Shown one piece after another: positions 18,300 to 28,707 of a DNA stretch of 64,000 nucleotides; the stretch's first letter is position 1, and each line of letters begins with the position of its first letter. The stretch is from assembly GCF_040100845.1 (NCBI RefSeq), contig NZ_JAZHSH010000001.1, forward strand, positions 1,736,001-1,800,000, given 5' to 3'. A model generated the notes under the pieces. It ran no database searches. It was not told the DNA's origin and saw only the letters and a list, made by a program, of their open reading frames with translations. The DNA comes from Chengkuizengella sp. SCS-71B. GTDB lineage: Bacteria; Bacillota; Bacilli; Paenibacillales; KCTC-33759. The position numbers and the translations under genes are program-made.

Positions 18300-18902
18300 G
18301 TGATTTATATTACAGAAAGATTGAAACAACAAATGGAATTTATTATAGAAATCGATAAACTAAAGACCATTTTAAGACAAACAAATGTCATAGGAGAGAC
18401 TAGGCGGGAAAATGATGCAGAACATTCCTGGCATTTAGCGATGATGTGTCTGGTTTTTTATGAATACGCAAATGAAAATAGTGTGAATATGTTAAGAGTT
18501 TTAAAGATGCTGTTAATTCATGACATTGTGGAAATTGATGCAGGCGATACGTTTGCTTATGATGATAAAGGACATGAAGACAAAAGGGAACGAGAAGAAC
18601 TAGCTGCGAAACGATTATTTCATTTATTGCCTAAGGACCAAGCTCTAGAATTTATACAACTCTGGGAGGAGTATGAGGAGAGAAAAACACCTGAATCTCG
18701 TTTTGCACTTACTTTGGACAGGCTTCAGCCCATGCTTCTGAATTATCATAATCAAGGTGCTGCTTGGCAAAATCATAAAGTGACAGGAGACAAAGTATAC
18801 AATAGAAATAAAATCATGGCAGAGGGTTCAGAAACTTTGTGGGGATATGCGGAGCAGTTAATACGTGACGCTGTAGATAAAGGTTATTTATTGACTGAAT
18901 AA
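18300..18902 (+). CDS. HD-domain hydrolase (YfbR/HDDC2-like nucleotidase)
   Basis: 200 residues with the metal-binding HD pattern: H in AEHSWHLA, HD in LLIHDIVEIDAGD, and a distal D in LTLDRLQP. This arrangement is that of 5'-deoxynucleotidase YfbR and its relatives, which dephosphorylate dNMPs. The GTG start at 18300 is preceded by AAGGACGAG. The exact substrate is inferred from family. Confidence 0.78.
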   Translation: MIYITERLKQQMEFIIEIDKLKTILRQTNVIGETRRENDAEHSWHLAMMCLVFYEYANENSVNMLRVLKMLLIHDIVEIDAGDTFAYDDKGHEDKREREELAAKRLFHLLPKDQALEFIQLWEEYEERKTPESRFALTLDRLQPMLLNYHNQGAAWQNHKVTGDKVYNRNKIMAEGSETLWGYAEQLIRDAVDKGYLLTE

Positions 18903-18959
18903 AATTGAACTAAATATAAAATAAAAAATCTATTCAAGTAAAAAAAGGATGATTATTCA

Positions 18960-19592
18960 TTGTCTGAAATTATGTTAACTTGGGACATATTTACCATCAT
19001 CGGAGTTGTTGCCTTTGCAGTCAGCGGATCCATTGCTGCTATGGAAGAAAGATATGATATTTTAGGTGTGATCATTCTAGGGCTTGTAACTGCTTTTGGT
19101 GGTGGGGCGACTAGAAATTTATTATTGGGTATCCCGATATCAAACCTATGGGAACAAGGAAACTTATTCGTAATCGCCATTATTTCCATGCTTATTGTCT
19201 TTTTACTTCCAAACCTTTGGTTTCATTTTATTAAACAATGGATGTTTTTTGATGCTGTTGGATTAGCGGCTTTTTCGATTCAAGGGGCTCTATTTGCTGT
19301 TGATATGAATCTTCCGATTAGTGCTGTCATTGTGGCTGCGTTGCTTACCGGAAGTGGGGGTGGTATCATTAGAGATTTATTAGCAGGTAGGAAACCTTTT
19401 ATTTTTCGGGATGAAATCTATGGATTATGGGCGATGTTAGTCGGTTTAGTCATAGGTTTAGGCTTGGTTGATTCTCCTATTGGGTTCTATATTGTATTTG
19501 TACTTGTTATATTGTTAAGAATGTTATCTGTTTATTATGGTCTTAAATTACCCAAAAAACCAATATATAGAAAAGGACTAAAAAAAGTATAA
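18960..19592 (+). CDS. TRIC/UPF0126 family membrane channel
   Basis: 210 residues, about seven membrane helices, made of two homologous halves each bearing a glycine-rich motif: AFGGGATRNLLLG in the first and GSGGGIIRDLLAG in the second. This is the signature of bacterial trimeric intracellular cation channel homologues. The TTG start at 18960 sits behind AAAAGGA. Not operonic with obvious partners. Confidence 0.87.
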   Translation: MSEIMLTWDIFTIIGVVAFAVSGSIAAMEERYDILGVIILGLVTAFGGGATRNLLLGIPISNLWEQGNLFVIAIISMLIVFLLPNLWFHFIKQWMFFDAVGLAAFSIQGALFAVDMNLPISAVIVAALLTGSGGGIIRDLLAGRKPFIFRDEIYGLWAMLVGLVIGLGLVDSPIGFYIVFVLVILLRMLSVYYGLKLPKKPIYRKGLKKV

Positions 19593-19717
19593 GTTTAAAC
19601 AGTATGAACAAAACAAAAATTAGACTCGAAATAGAAATTATTTACTTTTATTTTATTCTATTTGAAATATAATAGTAATAACCTTGTCTAAAAATTCTGA
19701 AAACTAGGAGAATTTGT

Positions 19718-21880
19718 ATGTTAGATAAAAAAGCATATCTTTCAAAACAAGAAGATGTTGTCCAAAAATTCTTAACTAGATCAGACCTCAGTATTTATAA
19801 ACAACTTTTTGAAACTTCTGCACATGGTTTGGCTATCGTTTCACCATCTGGCTCATGTATAAAAGTGAATCACAAATTTTGCTTAATACTAGGCTATCCA
19901 GAACAGAACTTTCTTGATACTATTGAATCTAGTTTTCATATTAATGATTTACAATTAAATAAACAAGAACTTGAGCCACTGATATACGGGAAGGTAGAAA
20001 CCTTTAAAATTGAAAAGAAATTAAAATCATTATTATGGATATCTATAGATGCTTCTATATTTCTTTATGAAGATGTACCATTCATATTTCTTACAATAGA
20101 AAATATAACTTCTCGTAAAGTGAATGAACTAAAAATAAAAGAGGAATTACAATTTTTCAAATCCTTCCAAATGTATAACAACCTTCCTATTATTTCATGT
20201 GATTTGGATGGTCGTATTGTATTCACAAATACAGCTGCTGGAATAAAATTAGGTTACCTGAAGGAAGAATTATTAAACCAACCTCTTGCAAGCTTTACGA
20301 TACAACAAGATATCAATGACTATATAAAAAAACAAAAAGTTGTTTTAGATGGTGAAATTTATACTCATGTTAAGGATTTAGATATCATCTGTAAAAATGG
20401 TAAAACCCTTTCAATTGAAATGAAGTTTTTACCTATATATGTAGATGATCGATTGGCTGGATCACATGTTATATTTTGGGAAGCAAGCGAATACAGAAAT
20501 GCTTTGAATTTGATTCATCACCATAATGGTTTATTGTTTAAATGTAAAAAAATAGATGGAAAGTTTGTATACACCACATTTGCAGGCTCTATTATGAAAA
20601 AAAAGAAGCTTGAGCTTAAAAATTTAGTGGGTAAAACGATTAATGACTTTTTTACAGGCAACGAATTTGTAAGAATAGAAAAGTATTATAGACAAGCATG
20701 GGAGGAAGGAAAAGTAGTTTCCTTCGAAGGCATTTATTTAAAAAATACATATTTTTTAGTTACTTTAAAGCCAGTGTTTGAGAACGGTAAAACCATTGAA
20801 GTAGTTGGTACTTTTACTGAAATAACAAATTTAGATCACTCTCGAATTAGATATCAGTCACTTTTAAATAATTCAATCGTAGGTATCTTTTTGTATCAAG
20901 ATGGGGCGTTTAGCTTTGTAAATGCTAGATTATGTGAAATGTACGGATATTCACAGAATGAACTTTTAGAACAAGATATTTTAAATCTATTTTTGACAGA
21001 AGAAAGAAATGTGATTCATAGTAATTTACAGAAATTAATGAACGGTTTTGTAAGTAAATTTGAAACAAAATGTAATGGATTGCATAAAAACAACACGATC
21101 ATCAGTTTGAAGCTGCAGTTTTCATTAATCGAGTTTCAAGATAAACCCATGATTATTGGAATTATAAATGATGTAACAGAAACAAAATTGCAGAAAACAA
21201 CTAAACAATCCATCGTAGGTCAACTGGCAGCTGGTTTTGCTCACGAAATAAGAAATCCATTAACAACACTAAAGGGTTTTGTTAGAATTATGGAACTAAA
21301 TATGGAAAGTAAAAACTGCCCCGACACTATAAAGCACATTAATATTATGAAATCTGAGTTAGACAATATTCATGTGATAACAAATAAGTTTTTATCTTTA
21401 GCCACACCACAAGTTGTTGACTTAGAACAACATAATCTTCATATTATTGTGAAGGAAGTAATTTCTTCTATGGAAGAGGATGCAGGGAAGCATAATATTC
21501 AAATTCACTTAAAAATAGAAACTAAATTAATGTACACCAGGTGTGATGTAAAACTATTAAAGAAATCCTTTAGGCATATTATTGGAAATTCAATAAATGC
21601 GATGCCAAAAGGTGGAGAGATATTAGTGAAAATCAAATCGATTTGCAACAAACTGATCGTTTGTGTACAGGATCAAGGGATTGGGATTTCAAGTGAGAGA
21701 TTAGAAAAACTAGGGGAACCTTTTTATACTACAAAAGAAAAAGGCACGGGATTAGGTTTAATGATGTGTTATAAAATTTTAGAAGCACATCATGGAAAGA
21801 TTCATATTAGCAGCAGGGTAAACGAAGGAACTACCGTTGAAATTTATTTACCAGATATAGAAGGGGTTTATTTAAATTAA
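19718..21880 (+). CDS. Multi-PAS sensor histidine kinase (sporulation-kinase type)
   Basis: 720-residue soluble kinase with four PAS-like domains (about 20-130, 150-260, 265-370, 380-495), then HisKA with phospho-acceptor H509 in GFAHEIRNPLTTLKGF, and HATPase with NSINAMPKGG, DQGIGIS and GTGLGLMMCYKIL. No membrane segment is seen and no response regulator is adjacent; orphan kinases of this shape feed the Spo0A phosphorelay in Bacillales (KinA/KinE type). That role is inferred. RBS AGGAG 7 bases upstream. Confidence 0.88.
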   Translation: MLDKKAYLSKQEDVVQKFLTRSDLSIYKQLFETSAHGLAIVSPSGSCIKVNHKFCLILGYPEQNFLDTIESSFHINDLQLNKQELEPLIYGKVETFKIEKKLKSLLWISIDASIFLYEDVPFIFLTIENITSRKVNELKIKEELQFFKSFQMYNNLPIISCDLDGRIVFTNTAAGIKLGYLKEELLNQPLASFTIQQDINDYIKKQKVVLDGEIYTHVKDLDIICKNGKTLSIEMKFLPIYVDDRLAGSHVIFWEASEYRNALNLIHHHNGLLFKCKKIDGKFVYTTFAGSIMKKKKLELKNLVGKTINDFFTGNEFVRIEKYYRQAWEEGKVVSFEGIYLKNTYFLVTLKPVFENGKTIEVVGTFTEITNLDHSRIRYQSLLNNSIVGIFLYQDGAFSFVNARLCEMYGYSQNELLEQDILNLFLTEERNVIHSNLQKLMNGFVSKFETKCNGLHKNNTIISLKLQFSLIEFQDKPMIIGIINDVTETKLQKTTKQSIVGQLAAGFAHEIRNPLTTLKGFVRIMELNMESKNCPDTIKHINIMKSELDNIHVITNKFLSLATPQVVDLEQHNLHIIVKEVISSMEEDAGKHNIQIHLKIETKLMYTRCDVKLLKKSFRHIIGNSINAMPKGGEILVKIKSICNKLIVCVQDQGIGISSERLEKLGEPFYTTKEKGTGLGLMMCYKILEAHHGKIHISSRVNEGTTVEIYLPDIEGVYLN

Positions 21881-21886
21881 AGTAAA

Positions 21887-21918
21887 ACCTCACTAAATTA
21901 ATTAATAGTGAGGTTATT
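21887..21918 (+). terminator. Intrinsic terminator of the kinase gene
   Basis: AACCTCACTA (21887-21896) pairs with TAGTGAGGTT (21906-21915), followed by ATTT. Confidence 0.75.
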
Positions 21919-21990
21919 TCCAGTTGAGATAGATAAATGAGCGCATAGTGGTTGATAATTACCTCCAATTACTAAGAGGTGATATATATT

Positions 21991-22095
21991 ATGTTCAAAT
22001 CCTTCATTTTGTATAGACAAGTATCCTATGATAAGTACACATTTTTTCAGAAACCAAGACTTTATTATGATTTAAGATCGTCTCAATGGAGATAA
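21991..22095 (+). CDS. Possible 34-residue peptide
   Basis: MFKSFILYRQVSYDKYTFFQ.. , basic and aromatic, ending SSQWR. A good RBS (AAGAGGTGAT) lies 9 bases upstream of the ATG, and a perfect 10-bp hairpin (22083-22092 with 22099-22108) overlaps the stop codon like a built-in terminator. No family recognised. It could be a small gene or chance; the RBS and hairpin together are the only support. Confidence 0.4.
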   Translation: MFKSFILYRQVSYDKYTFFQKPRLYYDLRSSQWR

Positions 22096-22201
22096 GATTC
22101 TCCATTGAAACTATTTGTTTGATTATTCAAAGACCAATTGTTTAAATGTTCCTCCGATATCTCGGAATTTTGGTTAACTGTTAACTGAATGTTAGATAAA
22201 T

Positions 22202-22303
22202 TTAAACATAGAACGCAGCTGCTAAGATGATAACTAAAAGAATGAATAGTACTAAAACAATTACAGCTCCACCACTACCTGAACGTCCACTATAACAACT
22301 CAT
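22202..22303 (-). CDS. YjcZ-family small sporulation membrane protein
   Basis: 33 residues: MSCYSGRSGSGGAVIVLVLF, then a hydrophobic stretch ending AAAFYV. The Gly/Ser head followed by (A)xIVLVLFILLVII is the signature of YjcZ-type tiny membrane proteins of spore formers. RBS AAAGGAGG lies 9 bases upstream. A sigma-K-like -10, CATAATATA, lies on the minus strand at 22343-22335. Three further intact copies and a relic lie at 34-36 kb. Confidence 0.88.
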   Translation of the reverse strand: MSCYSGRSGSGGAVIVLVLFILLVIILAAAFYV

Positions 22304-22334
22304 TTAGTTTTCCTCCTTTTTCTATGACGTAGTA

Positions 22335-22343
22335 TATATTATG
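22335..22343 (-). promoter_or_regulatory. Sigma-K-like -10 of the yjcZ-type gene
   Basis: CATAATATA on the minus strand fits CATANNNTA; AC lies 15 bases further upstream. The rest of the 22304-22648 gap shows no gene. Confidence 0.6.
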
Positions 22344-22648
22344 TTAAGTTAATTTAACGTGATTGGACTGGTGTACCGATGCAAATGCACATTTTTCCAC
22401 ATTTTTTAGTTAATTACACTACTTTACTCGTGTGTTTTGATTATGCGTTTATTTCTAATAAAATCACTTTTAAATATTTTTGAGTGATAAACATAACGGA
22501 AATCATCTAATGGTGATTTTCTTTTTATTTTCAGCATAAAACTATGAAATACGAACCTTTTTTTAAAATTGCACAATATAAAATTTAAACACTTTTATCT
22601 AGGCATATGCGTATACTGTATGACGCTTACTTCTGAGGTGATGATTTG

Positions 22649-23644
22649 ATGGATGGAAATGTTTTGAGTAATGAACGAACAATTGTAACAAAGAACACGC
22701 GTCAAATTAATGTTGTTTTTAAACATGTTGAACGTCAACATACAGTGTCTTCTGAAAAATCAAAAGTTCAATTAAACGGGAAAGCGATCCCATTAGAAAA
22801 AAACGAAAAATTATCAGAAATCATTTCAGAACTTGAACAAATGATCGGTTTAGAAAAAATCAAAGATCTCGTGTATGAAATTTATGCTTTATTACAAGTG
22901 ACAAAAATGCGTGAAGAAGCGGGTTTACAAAGTAATAAACATGTATACCATATGATTTTTAAAGGAAATCCTGGAACAGGTAAAACGACAGTAGCTAGAA
23001 TCATTGCTAAAATGTTCCACGCACTAGATGTTTGTAGTAAAGGTCAGTTAGTGGAGGTTGAGCGTGCAGATCTTGTTGGAGAATACATTGGACATACGGC
23101 TAATAAAACAAGAAATTTGATTAAAAAATCTGTGGGTGGTATTTTATTTGTAGATGAAGCTTATAGTCTTGCTCGAGGTGGAGAAAAAGATTTTGGTAAG
23201 GAAGCGATTGATACTTTAGTAAAAGCAATGGAGGATCTGAAACATGATTTCATACTCATTTTAGCAGGTTACTCAAGCGAGATGGAGGATTTCTTGAAAA
23301 TAAACCCTGGGTTAAATTCGAGATTTCCAATTCAAGTTGAGTTTCCAGACTATTCGATTGACCAGCTAGTGAAAATTTCTGAACTGATGATGAAAGAAAG
23401 AGAATACACTTTTTTACCTCAGACCTTAATGAAATTGAGAAATCACTTATCTTATGAAAAGCGTTATAACTCACATCAATTTAGCAATGCAAGACATGTT
23501 AGAAACCAAATTGAAAAAGCGATAAGACATCAAGCAGTTCGGGTTCTAAATGAAGTCAAATCACCTTCGAAACAAGACTTAATGAATATGCAACCAGAAG
23601 ATTTTAAGTTTGATACTTACTCAAATCTAGAAAAAAATGTATAG
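22649..23644 (+). CDS. spoVK: Stage V sporulation protein K, AAA ATPase
   Basis: 331-residue CbbX/SpoVK-type AAA+ ATPase needed for spore maturation in Bacillus. Walker A GNPGTGKTTVAR and Walker B ILFVDEAYSLARGG are clear; the C-terminal lid is rich in basic residues. The start ATG at 22649 is 7 bases after GAGGTGAT. It is followed by hflX and ynbB, the same order as spoVK-ynbA-ynbB-glnR-glnA of B. subtilis, which supports the name. Confidence 0.92.
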   Translation: MDGNVLSNERTIVTKNTRQINVVFKHVERQHTVSSEKSKVQLNGKAIPLEKNEKLSEIISELEQMIGLEKIKDLVYEIYALLQVTKMREEAGLQSNKHVYHMIFKGNPGTGKTTVARIIAKMFHALDVCSKGQLVEVERADLVGEYIGHTANKTRNLIKKSVGGILFVDEAYSLARGGEKDFGKEAIDTLVKAMEDLKHDFILILAGYSSEMEDFLKINPGLNSRFPIQVEFPDYSIDQLVKISELMMKEREYTFLPQTLMKLRNHLSYEKRYNSHQFSNARHVRNQIEKAIRHQAVRVLNEVKSPSKQDLMNMQPEDFKFDTYSNLEKNV

Positions 23645-23660
23645 GAGGACCACCTTTTTA

Positions 23661-24947
23661 ATGCCAACCCATCACGTAAACGATAAAAAAATAGAAAAAG
23701 TGCTGCTAGTCAGCCTCATTTTACAAGATACAAAACAATTAAAGTTAGAAGAATATTCTTTAAATGAATTAATATTACTTGCAGAAACAGCCGGGTTACA
23801 GGTTATAGACACGATAAAACAACATCGAAAATCTATTGACTCAAAATGGTTTATTGGTAAAGGGAAAGCTGAAGAAATTAAGGAAAAAATTATTGAGCTT
23901 GAAGCGGATACGGTAATATTCAACCAAGAACTTTCAGGAGCACAAGTTAGAAACTTAGAATTTTTTCTAGACGCCAAAATCATTGATCGTACACAATTGA
24001 TTTTAGATATATTTGCTGGAAGAGCAAATACAAGGGAAGGTTACTTGCAAGTGGAACTAGCTCAGTTAAGTTATTTATTACCTAGACTATCTGGGCATGG
24101 TAAAAATTTATCACGTTTAGGCGGGGGGATTGGGACACGAGGTCCAGGCGAAACAAAATTGGAAATGGATCGTCGACATATTCGAGATCGAATTACAGAG
24201 TTAAAAAAGAAACTTCAAGAGGTCACTCGACATCGAAACTTACATAGAGTCAGGAGGAAAAAAACAAATCTCTATCAAGTGGCTTTAGTAGGTTATACAA
24301 ATGCTGGAAAATCAACTTTACTAAAGGAATTGACAGGTGGCTCTAATATATATATTGAGAATCAATTGTTTGCTACCCTAGATCCAACAGTAAGAACTTT
24401 AAAATTGCCAAGTGGCAAAAATGTTGGATTGACGGATACAGTCGGATTTATTCAAGATTTGCCTCACGATTTAGTCGCAGCTTTTAGTGCTACACTTGAA
24501 GAAGTTCGTGAGGCGGATCTTATATTGCACGTTGTGGATAGTACTTCAGAACTGATTGAAGAGCAAATGGATGTTGTTGACGAAGTATTAGTTGATTTAG
24601 GTGTACAAGGTAAAGAAACTATCGTGGTATACAATAAAAAGGATATATGTGAACCTTCGCAAAAGAAGTTGATATTTGCAAATAATAGCGATCATTTGTT
24701 TATTTCTGCTTTTGATGAGCAAGATTTAGAGCAGTTGAAATTATCAATTCAAAACAAACTATTAGATCAGATAAGAACTTATTCTATTCCCGCAAAAGAA
24801 GGGAAATTGATTGCTCTAATAAAAAAAGTAAGTGACGTAATTGAAGATAAGTTAGATAAAGATACCTTGATTTTGACAGTTCGTATCCATTCCCACGATG
24901 CGAAACTCATAGAAAAAGAGATCAAAGAAATAGGAGAAAACGTGTAA
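23661..24947 (+). CDS. hflX: GTPase HflX (YnbA)
   Basis: Ribosome-associated GTPase, 428 residues. The N-terminal HflX domain with SRLGGGIGTRGPGETKLE is followed by a coiled coil and the G domain (GYTNAGKST, DTVGFIQDLP, NKKD). The ATG at 23661 was chosen because AGGAGG lies 12 bases upstream at the spoVK stop. It shares one base with the ynbB start (TAATG). Confidence 0.94.
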   Translation: MPTHHVNDKKIEKVLLVSLILQDTKQLKLEEYSLNELILLAETAGLQVIDTIKQHRKSIDSKWFIGKGKAEEIKEKIIELEADTVIFNQELSGAQVRNLEFFLDAKIIDRTQLILDIFAGRANTREGYLQVELAQLSYLLPRLSGHGKNLSRLGGGIGTRGPGETKLEMDRRHIRDRITELKKKLQEVTRHRNLHRVRRKKTNLYQVALVGYTNAGKSTLLKELTGGSNIYIENQLFATLDPTVRTLKLPSGKNVGLTDTVGFIQDLPHDLVAAFSATLEEVREADLILHVVDSTSELIEEQMDVVDEVLVDLGVQGKETIVVYNKKDICEPSQKKLIFANNSDHLFISAFDEQDLEQLKLSIQNKLLDQIRTYSIPAKEGKLIALIKKVSDVIEDKLDKDTLILTVRIHSHDAKLIEKEIKEIGENV

Positions 24948-26197
24948 TGTTTAAGTCAGAAGATATACAACAAATGATTGAAGAAGTAGAAAATCAAATT
25001 GAGCACAAATTAAAGGAAGTAGATATTAGAATTGATACTAATCAATGGAAAGTTTTAGATGTTTTTCAAAAATACCAAGTGAGTGATTTTCATTTTAATG
25101 ATTCAACAGGTTATGGATACAATGATAGGGGACGAGAAGTTTTGGATCAGGTTTATGCAGATGTATTTGGTGCAGAATCAGCCATTGTTAGACCCCACTT
25201 TGTATCAGGTACACATACGATCAATACTGCTTTATTTGGTTTATTAAGACCTGGGGATCACCTTTTGTTTATTACAGGAAAACCATATGATACTTTACAT
25301 AATGTGATAGGTAAACCAGACGATGGATTAGGTTCGTTACAGGATTATGGCATAAATTACAATGCAGTAGACCTTCTTTCTGATGGAAGTGTGAATTGGG
25401 AGGAGATCATTAAAACTATCAACAGTCAAACGAAGGTTATAGGTATTCAACGTTCTAGGGGGTATGAATGGAGATCTGCATTTTCTATAAAAGAGATCGA
25501 AAAAATGATATCAAAAATTAAAACAATAAACCCAGAACTGATTGTTTTTGTAGATAATTGTTATGGTGAATTTACAGAAACTTTTGAACCTACCCATGTT
25601 GGTGCTGATTTGATAGCGGGCTCATTAATTAAAAATCCTGGGGGTGGAATCGCTTCCTCAGGTGGATATATAGCTGGTAAGAAAAAATATGTTGAATTAG
25701 CGTCCTATCGACTAACAGCTCCAGGTATTGGGGGAGAGGTAGGTGCAATGTTAGGTACAACACGAACAATATACCAAGGTTTATTTCTTGCACCTCATTT
25801 TGTAGGACAGGCTTTAAAAGGGAGTATCTTCGCAGCATCTATGTTTGAAAAAATTGGATTTGTAACGCACCCAAATTGGAAAGATACTAGGTCTGATTTA
25901 ATCCAGGCAATTCAATTTGAAAACAGAGAACAATTAATTTCATTTGTTCAAAGCATTCAAAAAGCTTCACCTGTAGATGCACACGTAGTTCCTGTACCTT
26001 GGGAAATGCCAGGTTATGACCATCCGGTTATTATGGGTGCCGGGACTTTTATACAAGGAGGTAGCTTAGAACTATCTGCCGATGGACCTATTCGTCCACC
26101 TTTCATTGCGTATATGCAAGGAGGACTAACTTATTCACATTGTAAGTTTGCTGTCATTAATGCTGTGAAAGATATGTTAGTTTCAGTGAAACCATGA
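24947..26197 (+). CDS. ynbB: PLP-dependent methionine gamma-lyase family protein YnbB
   Basis: 416-residue fold-type I PLP enzyme of the aluminium-resistance/YnbB group. The Schiff-base Lys is K229 in SLIKNPGGG, preceded by the Asp of VDNCYGEF. Its start overlaps the hflX stop. Family members are annotated as cystathionine/methionine gamma-lyase-like, but the true substrate is unsettled. Confidence 0.88.
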   Translation: MFKSEDIQQMIEEVENQIEHKLKEVDIRIDTNQWKVLDVFQKYQVSDFHFNDSTGYGYNDRGREVLDQVYADVFGAESAIVRPHFVSGTHTINTALFGLLRPGDHLLFITGKPYDTLHNVIGKPDDGLGSLQDYGINYNAVDLLSDGSVNWEEIIKTINSQTKVIGIQRSRGYEWRSAFSIKEIEKMISKIKTINPELIVFVDNCYGEFTETFEPTHVGADLIAGSLIKNPGGGIASSGGYIAGKKKYVELASYRLTAPGIGGEVGAMLGTTRTIYQGLFLAPHFVGQALKGSIFAASMFEKIGFVTHPNWKDTRSDLIQAIQFENREQLISFVQSIQKASPVDAHVVPVPWEMPGYDHPVIMGAGTFIQGGSLELSADGPIRPPFIAYMQGGLTYSHCKFAVINAVKDMLVSVKP

Positions 26198-26296
26198 ATT
26201 AGAGTTTAAAATATAGTAGTATTTTCAATATTTCGAAGTTTCAAAATTAGTTTTTATTTTTGAAATAGGTTATTTTGAGCAAAATGTAATCTTTAT

Positions 26297-26313
26297 TGTA
26301 ACAAAACATAACA
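26297..26313 (+). promoter_or_regulatory. GlnR/TnrA box
   Basis: TGTAACAAAACATAACA fits TGTNA-N7-TNACA exactly and lies just upstream of the glnR promoter -35 (26319), where GlnR of Bacillus represses its own operon under nitrogen excess. Confidence 0.85.
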
Positions 26314-26318
26314 TTAAC

Positions 26319-26347
26319 TTGACGTGGTTGGAAATCAGAGTTACAAT
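26319..26347 (+). promoter_or_regulatory. glnRA promoter
   Basis: TTGACG (26319-26324), 17-base spacer, TACAAT (26342-26347): a near-consensus sigma-A promoter. Confidence 0.85.
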
Positions 26348-26382
26348 TTATGTAGATACTTTAAGTGGGAGGGGCTGATCTT

Positions 26383-26790
26383 ATGAGTGATGAAATACGT
26401 AGAAATATGGCTTTGTTTCCTATCGGAATTGTGATGAAATTAACTGATTTAACAGCAAGGCAAATTCGTTATTATGAGCAACATGAATTGATTGTTCCAG
26501 CAAGAACGGCGGGTAACCAACGTTTGTTCTCACTTAATGATGTTGAGCGACTTCTTGAAATAAAATCATTAATTGAAAAGGGAGTTAATATTGCTGGAAT
26601 TAAACAAGTGCTTTTACCAATAGAAAAAAATTCGGATGATGCAACAGTCATCAATGAACAAACAGAAGTGGCTAGAAAAGAATTGACAGATTCTGACCTT
26701 CACAAGTACTTAAAGAGACAATTAAGAACAAAACGTCCTGGTCAAGTTTCTTTGATTCAAGGTGAATTGTCTCGTTTTTATAATAAATAA
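26383..26790 (+). CDS. glnR: Nitrogen-responsive repressor GlnR (MerR family)
   Basis: 135 residues. MerR-type winged helix ([20 protein letters not shown]) and a C-terminal tail ([20 protein letters not shown]) of the kind that senses feedback-inhibited glutamine synthetase. Start ATG at 26383 follows GGGAGGGG; the longer frame from 26365 would begin inside the RBS. Operon with glnA, 29 bases apart. Confidence 0.94.
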   Translation: MSDEIRRNMALFPIGIVMKLTDLTARQIRYYEQHELIVPARTAGNQRLFSLNDVERLLEIKSLIEKGVNIAGIKQVLLPIEKNSDDATVINEQTEVARKELTDSDLHKYLKRQLRTKRPGQVSLIQGELSRFYNK

Positions 26791-26819
26791 TTAATATTTA
26801 TAACAAGAGGAGAGATCAT

Positions 26820-28148
26820 ATGTCATTTACAAGAGAAGAGATTATACGAAGTGCAAAAGAGGAGAATGTAAGATTTATTAGACTTCAATTTACGGATTTA
26901 CTAGGAACGATTAAAAATGTTGAAATTCCAGTTAGTCAGTTAGAAAAAGCGCTAGATAATAAAATGATGTTCGATGGTTCATCTATTGAAGGTTACGTTC
27001 GTATTGAAGAATCTGACATGTACCTATATCCTGATCTTGAAACATGGTTGATTTATCCATGGTATGAAGAAGATAAAATTGCACGTTTAATTTGTGATAT
27101 TTATATGCCTGACGGTACTCCTTTTGCTGGTGATCCAAGAGCAATTTTAAAACAAAATTTAAAGAAGGCTGAAGAACTAGGATTTACTTCTATGAAGGTC
27201 GGTCCTGAACCAGAATTTTTCCTATTTAAAACGGATGAAAAGGGAAGCCCTACTTTAGAGGTGAACGATCAAGGCGGATATTTTGATTTAGCTCCAACAG
27301 ATCTTGGTGAAAACTGTCGTCGTGAAATTGTTCTAACACTAGAAAAAATGGGATTTGAAATTGAAGCCTCACATCACGAGGTAGCTCCAGGGCAGCATGA
27401 GATTGATTTTAAATATGCAAATGCTGTTAAAGCAGCGGATCAGATCCAAACTTTTAAATTAGTAGTAAAAACGATCGCTAGAAAACATAACCTGCATGCA
27501 ACGTTTATGCCTAAACCATTGTTTGGTGTAAACGGATCCGGGATGCACTGTCATCAATCCTTGTTTAAAGGGAAAGAAAATTCATTTTATAATGAAAATG
27601 ATATGTTAGGTTTGAGTGAAACAGCTCGTCAATATATGGCAGGTATTTTAAAACATGCTCGTGCCTTTACAGTTTTAACAAATCCAACAGTAAACTCTTA
27701 CAAACGTCTTGTACCTGGATATGAAGCTCCAGTATACGTTGCTTGGTCAGCAAGTAATAGAAGCCCTATGATTCGAGTACCTGCTTCAAGAGGATTAAGC
27801 ACTCGTATCGAAGTTCGCAGTCCGGACCCTTCAGCTAATCCTTATCTAGCATTAGCAGTAATGTTAAGAGCTGGGCTTGACGGAATTGAAAACAAACTTA
27901 CACTTCCTGAGCCAACAGACCGTAATATTTATGTAATGTCAGAGGAAGAGCGTATTGAAAGTGGAATTCCAGTACTACCTTATTCCTTGTCAGAAGCACT
28001 AGAGAGCCTTCTCAATAATGAAATCATTTGTGAAGCTCTAGGAGATCATGCATTAGAACATTTTATCGAGTTAAAAGAAATAGAGTGGGATATGTATAGA
28101 ACACAAGTTCATGAATGGGAAAGAGATCAATATATGACTTCTTATTAA
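26820..28148 (+). CDS. glnA: Glutamine synthetase type I
   Basis: Makes glutamine from glutamate and ammonia with ATP; a dodecamer in the cytoplasm. 442 residues, the Gram-positive GSI-alpha length. [27 protein letters not shown] and [13 protein letters not shown] motifs are intact. The last ~86 bp of gene plus terminator are duplicated at 37949-38034, which makes its 3' end the left edge of an island. Confidence 0.97.
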   Translation: MSFTREEIIRSAKEENVRFIRLQFTDLLGTIKNVEIPVSQLEKALDNKMMFDGSSIEGYVRIEESDMYLYPDLETWLIYPWYEEDKIARLICDIYMPDGTPFAGDPRAILKQNLKKAEELGFTSMKVGPEPEFFLFKTDEKGSPTLEVNDQGGYFDLAPTDLGENCRREIVLTLEKMGFEIEASHHEVAPGQHEIDFKYANAVKAADQIQTFKLVVKTIARKHNLHATFMPKPLFGVNGSGMHCHQSLFKGKENSFYNENDMLGLSETARQYMAGILKHARAFTVLTNPTVNSYKRLVPGYEAPVYVAWSASNRSPMIRVPASRGLSTRIEVRSPDPSANPYLALAVMLRAGLDGIENKLTLPEPTDRNIYVMSEEERIESGIPVLPYSLSEALESLLNNEIICEALGDHALEHFIELKEIEWDMYRTQVHEWERDQYMTSY

Positions 28149-28181
28149 GAGGTGAAACCCTTGGTGCCATTGGTATCGAGG
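28096..28181 (+). repeat. Left copy of 86-bp direct repeat (glnA 3' end), candidate attachment site
   Basis: Matches 37949-38034 over 86 bases with one difference (C in the TTCTTATT context here, T there). It covers the last 17 codons of glnA, the stop and most of the terminator. The copies are 9,853 bp apart. Confidence 0.8.
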
Positions 28182-28188
28182 GTTTTTT
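28155..28188 (+). terminator. glnA terminator
   Basis: AAACCCT (28155-28161) pairs with AGGGTTT (28179-28185), followed by T residues. Confidence 0.75.
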
Positions 28189-28368
28189 GGTTTTAGGGGT
28201 GAAAATTATATTGGATTATCTTTTTATAATTGCCCCCCAAATGCCCCCCGAATTATTTTAAAATATGTTGTGTGAAATTCTCGAATTTATCCTTCTTTGA
28301 AATATGGGAATTCACATCTGCTGTTATCTGGATACTTCCGTGTTTATTTCCTAACCTGTATATTACAA

Positions 28369-28515
28369 GATATGATTGAGGAGTGGGAAGAAGCGAAACG
28401 TATCCCTGCAGGAAAAAATGATTTTATAACAAAACGTTTTAATATATTTGTAAAATCATATGAACAGTCATTTTTAGATTACCAGGTCATTAAAAGAAAT
28501 ATAAGATTGCTATAA
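28369..28515 (+). pseudogene. Phage terminase large subunit fragment
   Basis: The segment DMIEEWEEAKRIPAGKNDF followed by TKRFNIFVKSYEQSFLDY resembles the interior of phage large terminase subunits (a stretch before the DYEVLKRN-type motif). About 49 residues remain; both ends are lost. The flanks 28189-28368 and 28516-28700 show no gene. Confidence 0.6.
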
Positions 28516-28707
28516 GCTTCACGCCATTCTCTGTAAGTTCAAATACATTTGAACGGAGATTGACAGAAGGGTTAGTTTCAGTCACAAACACATTAAAGCT
28601 TCGGGGAGTATTAGAAAGAGAGTGGAAATATTGACGATAAATTGACGGTAATTAGACGGTCAACTGACGGTTAAACCGTAGTATTATTATATTATAGATA
28701 TAAAGGA

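Noticed and set aside
28225-28262. C-rich stretch readable on the minus strand as the end of a tyrosine recombinase (RGAFGGQL).
   Set aside because: Only about ten residues fit and nothing of the catalytic domain is present; too short to call an integrase relic.
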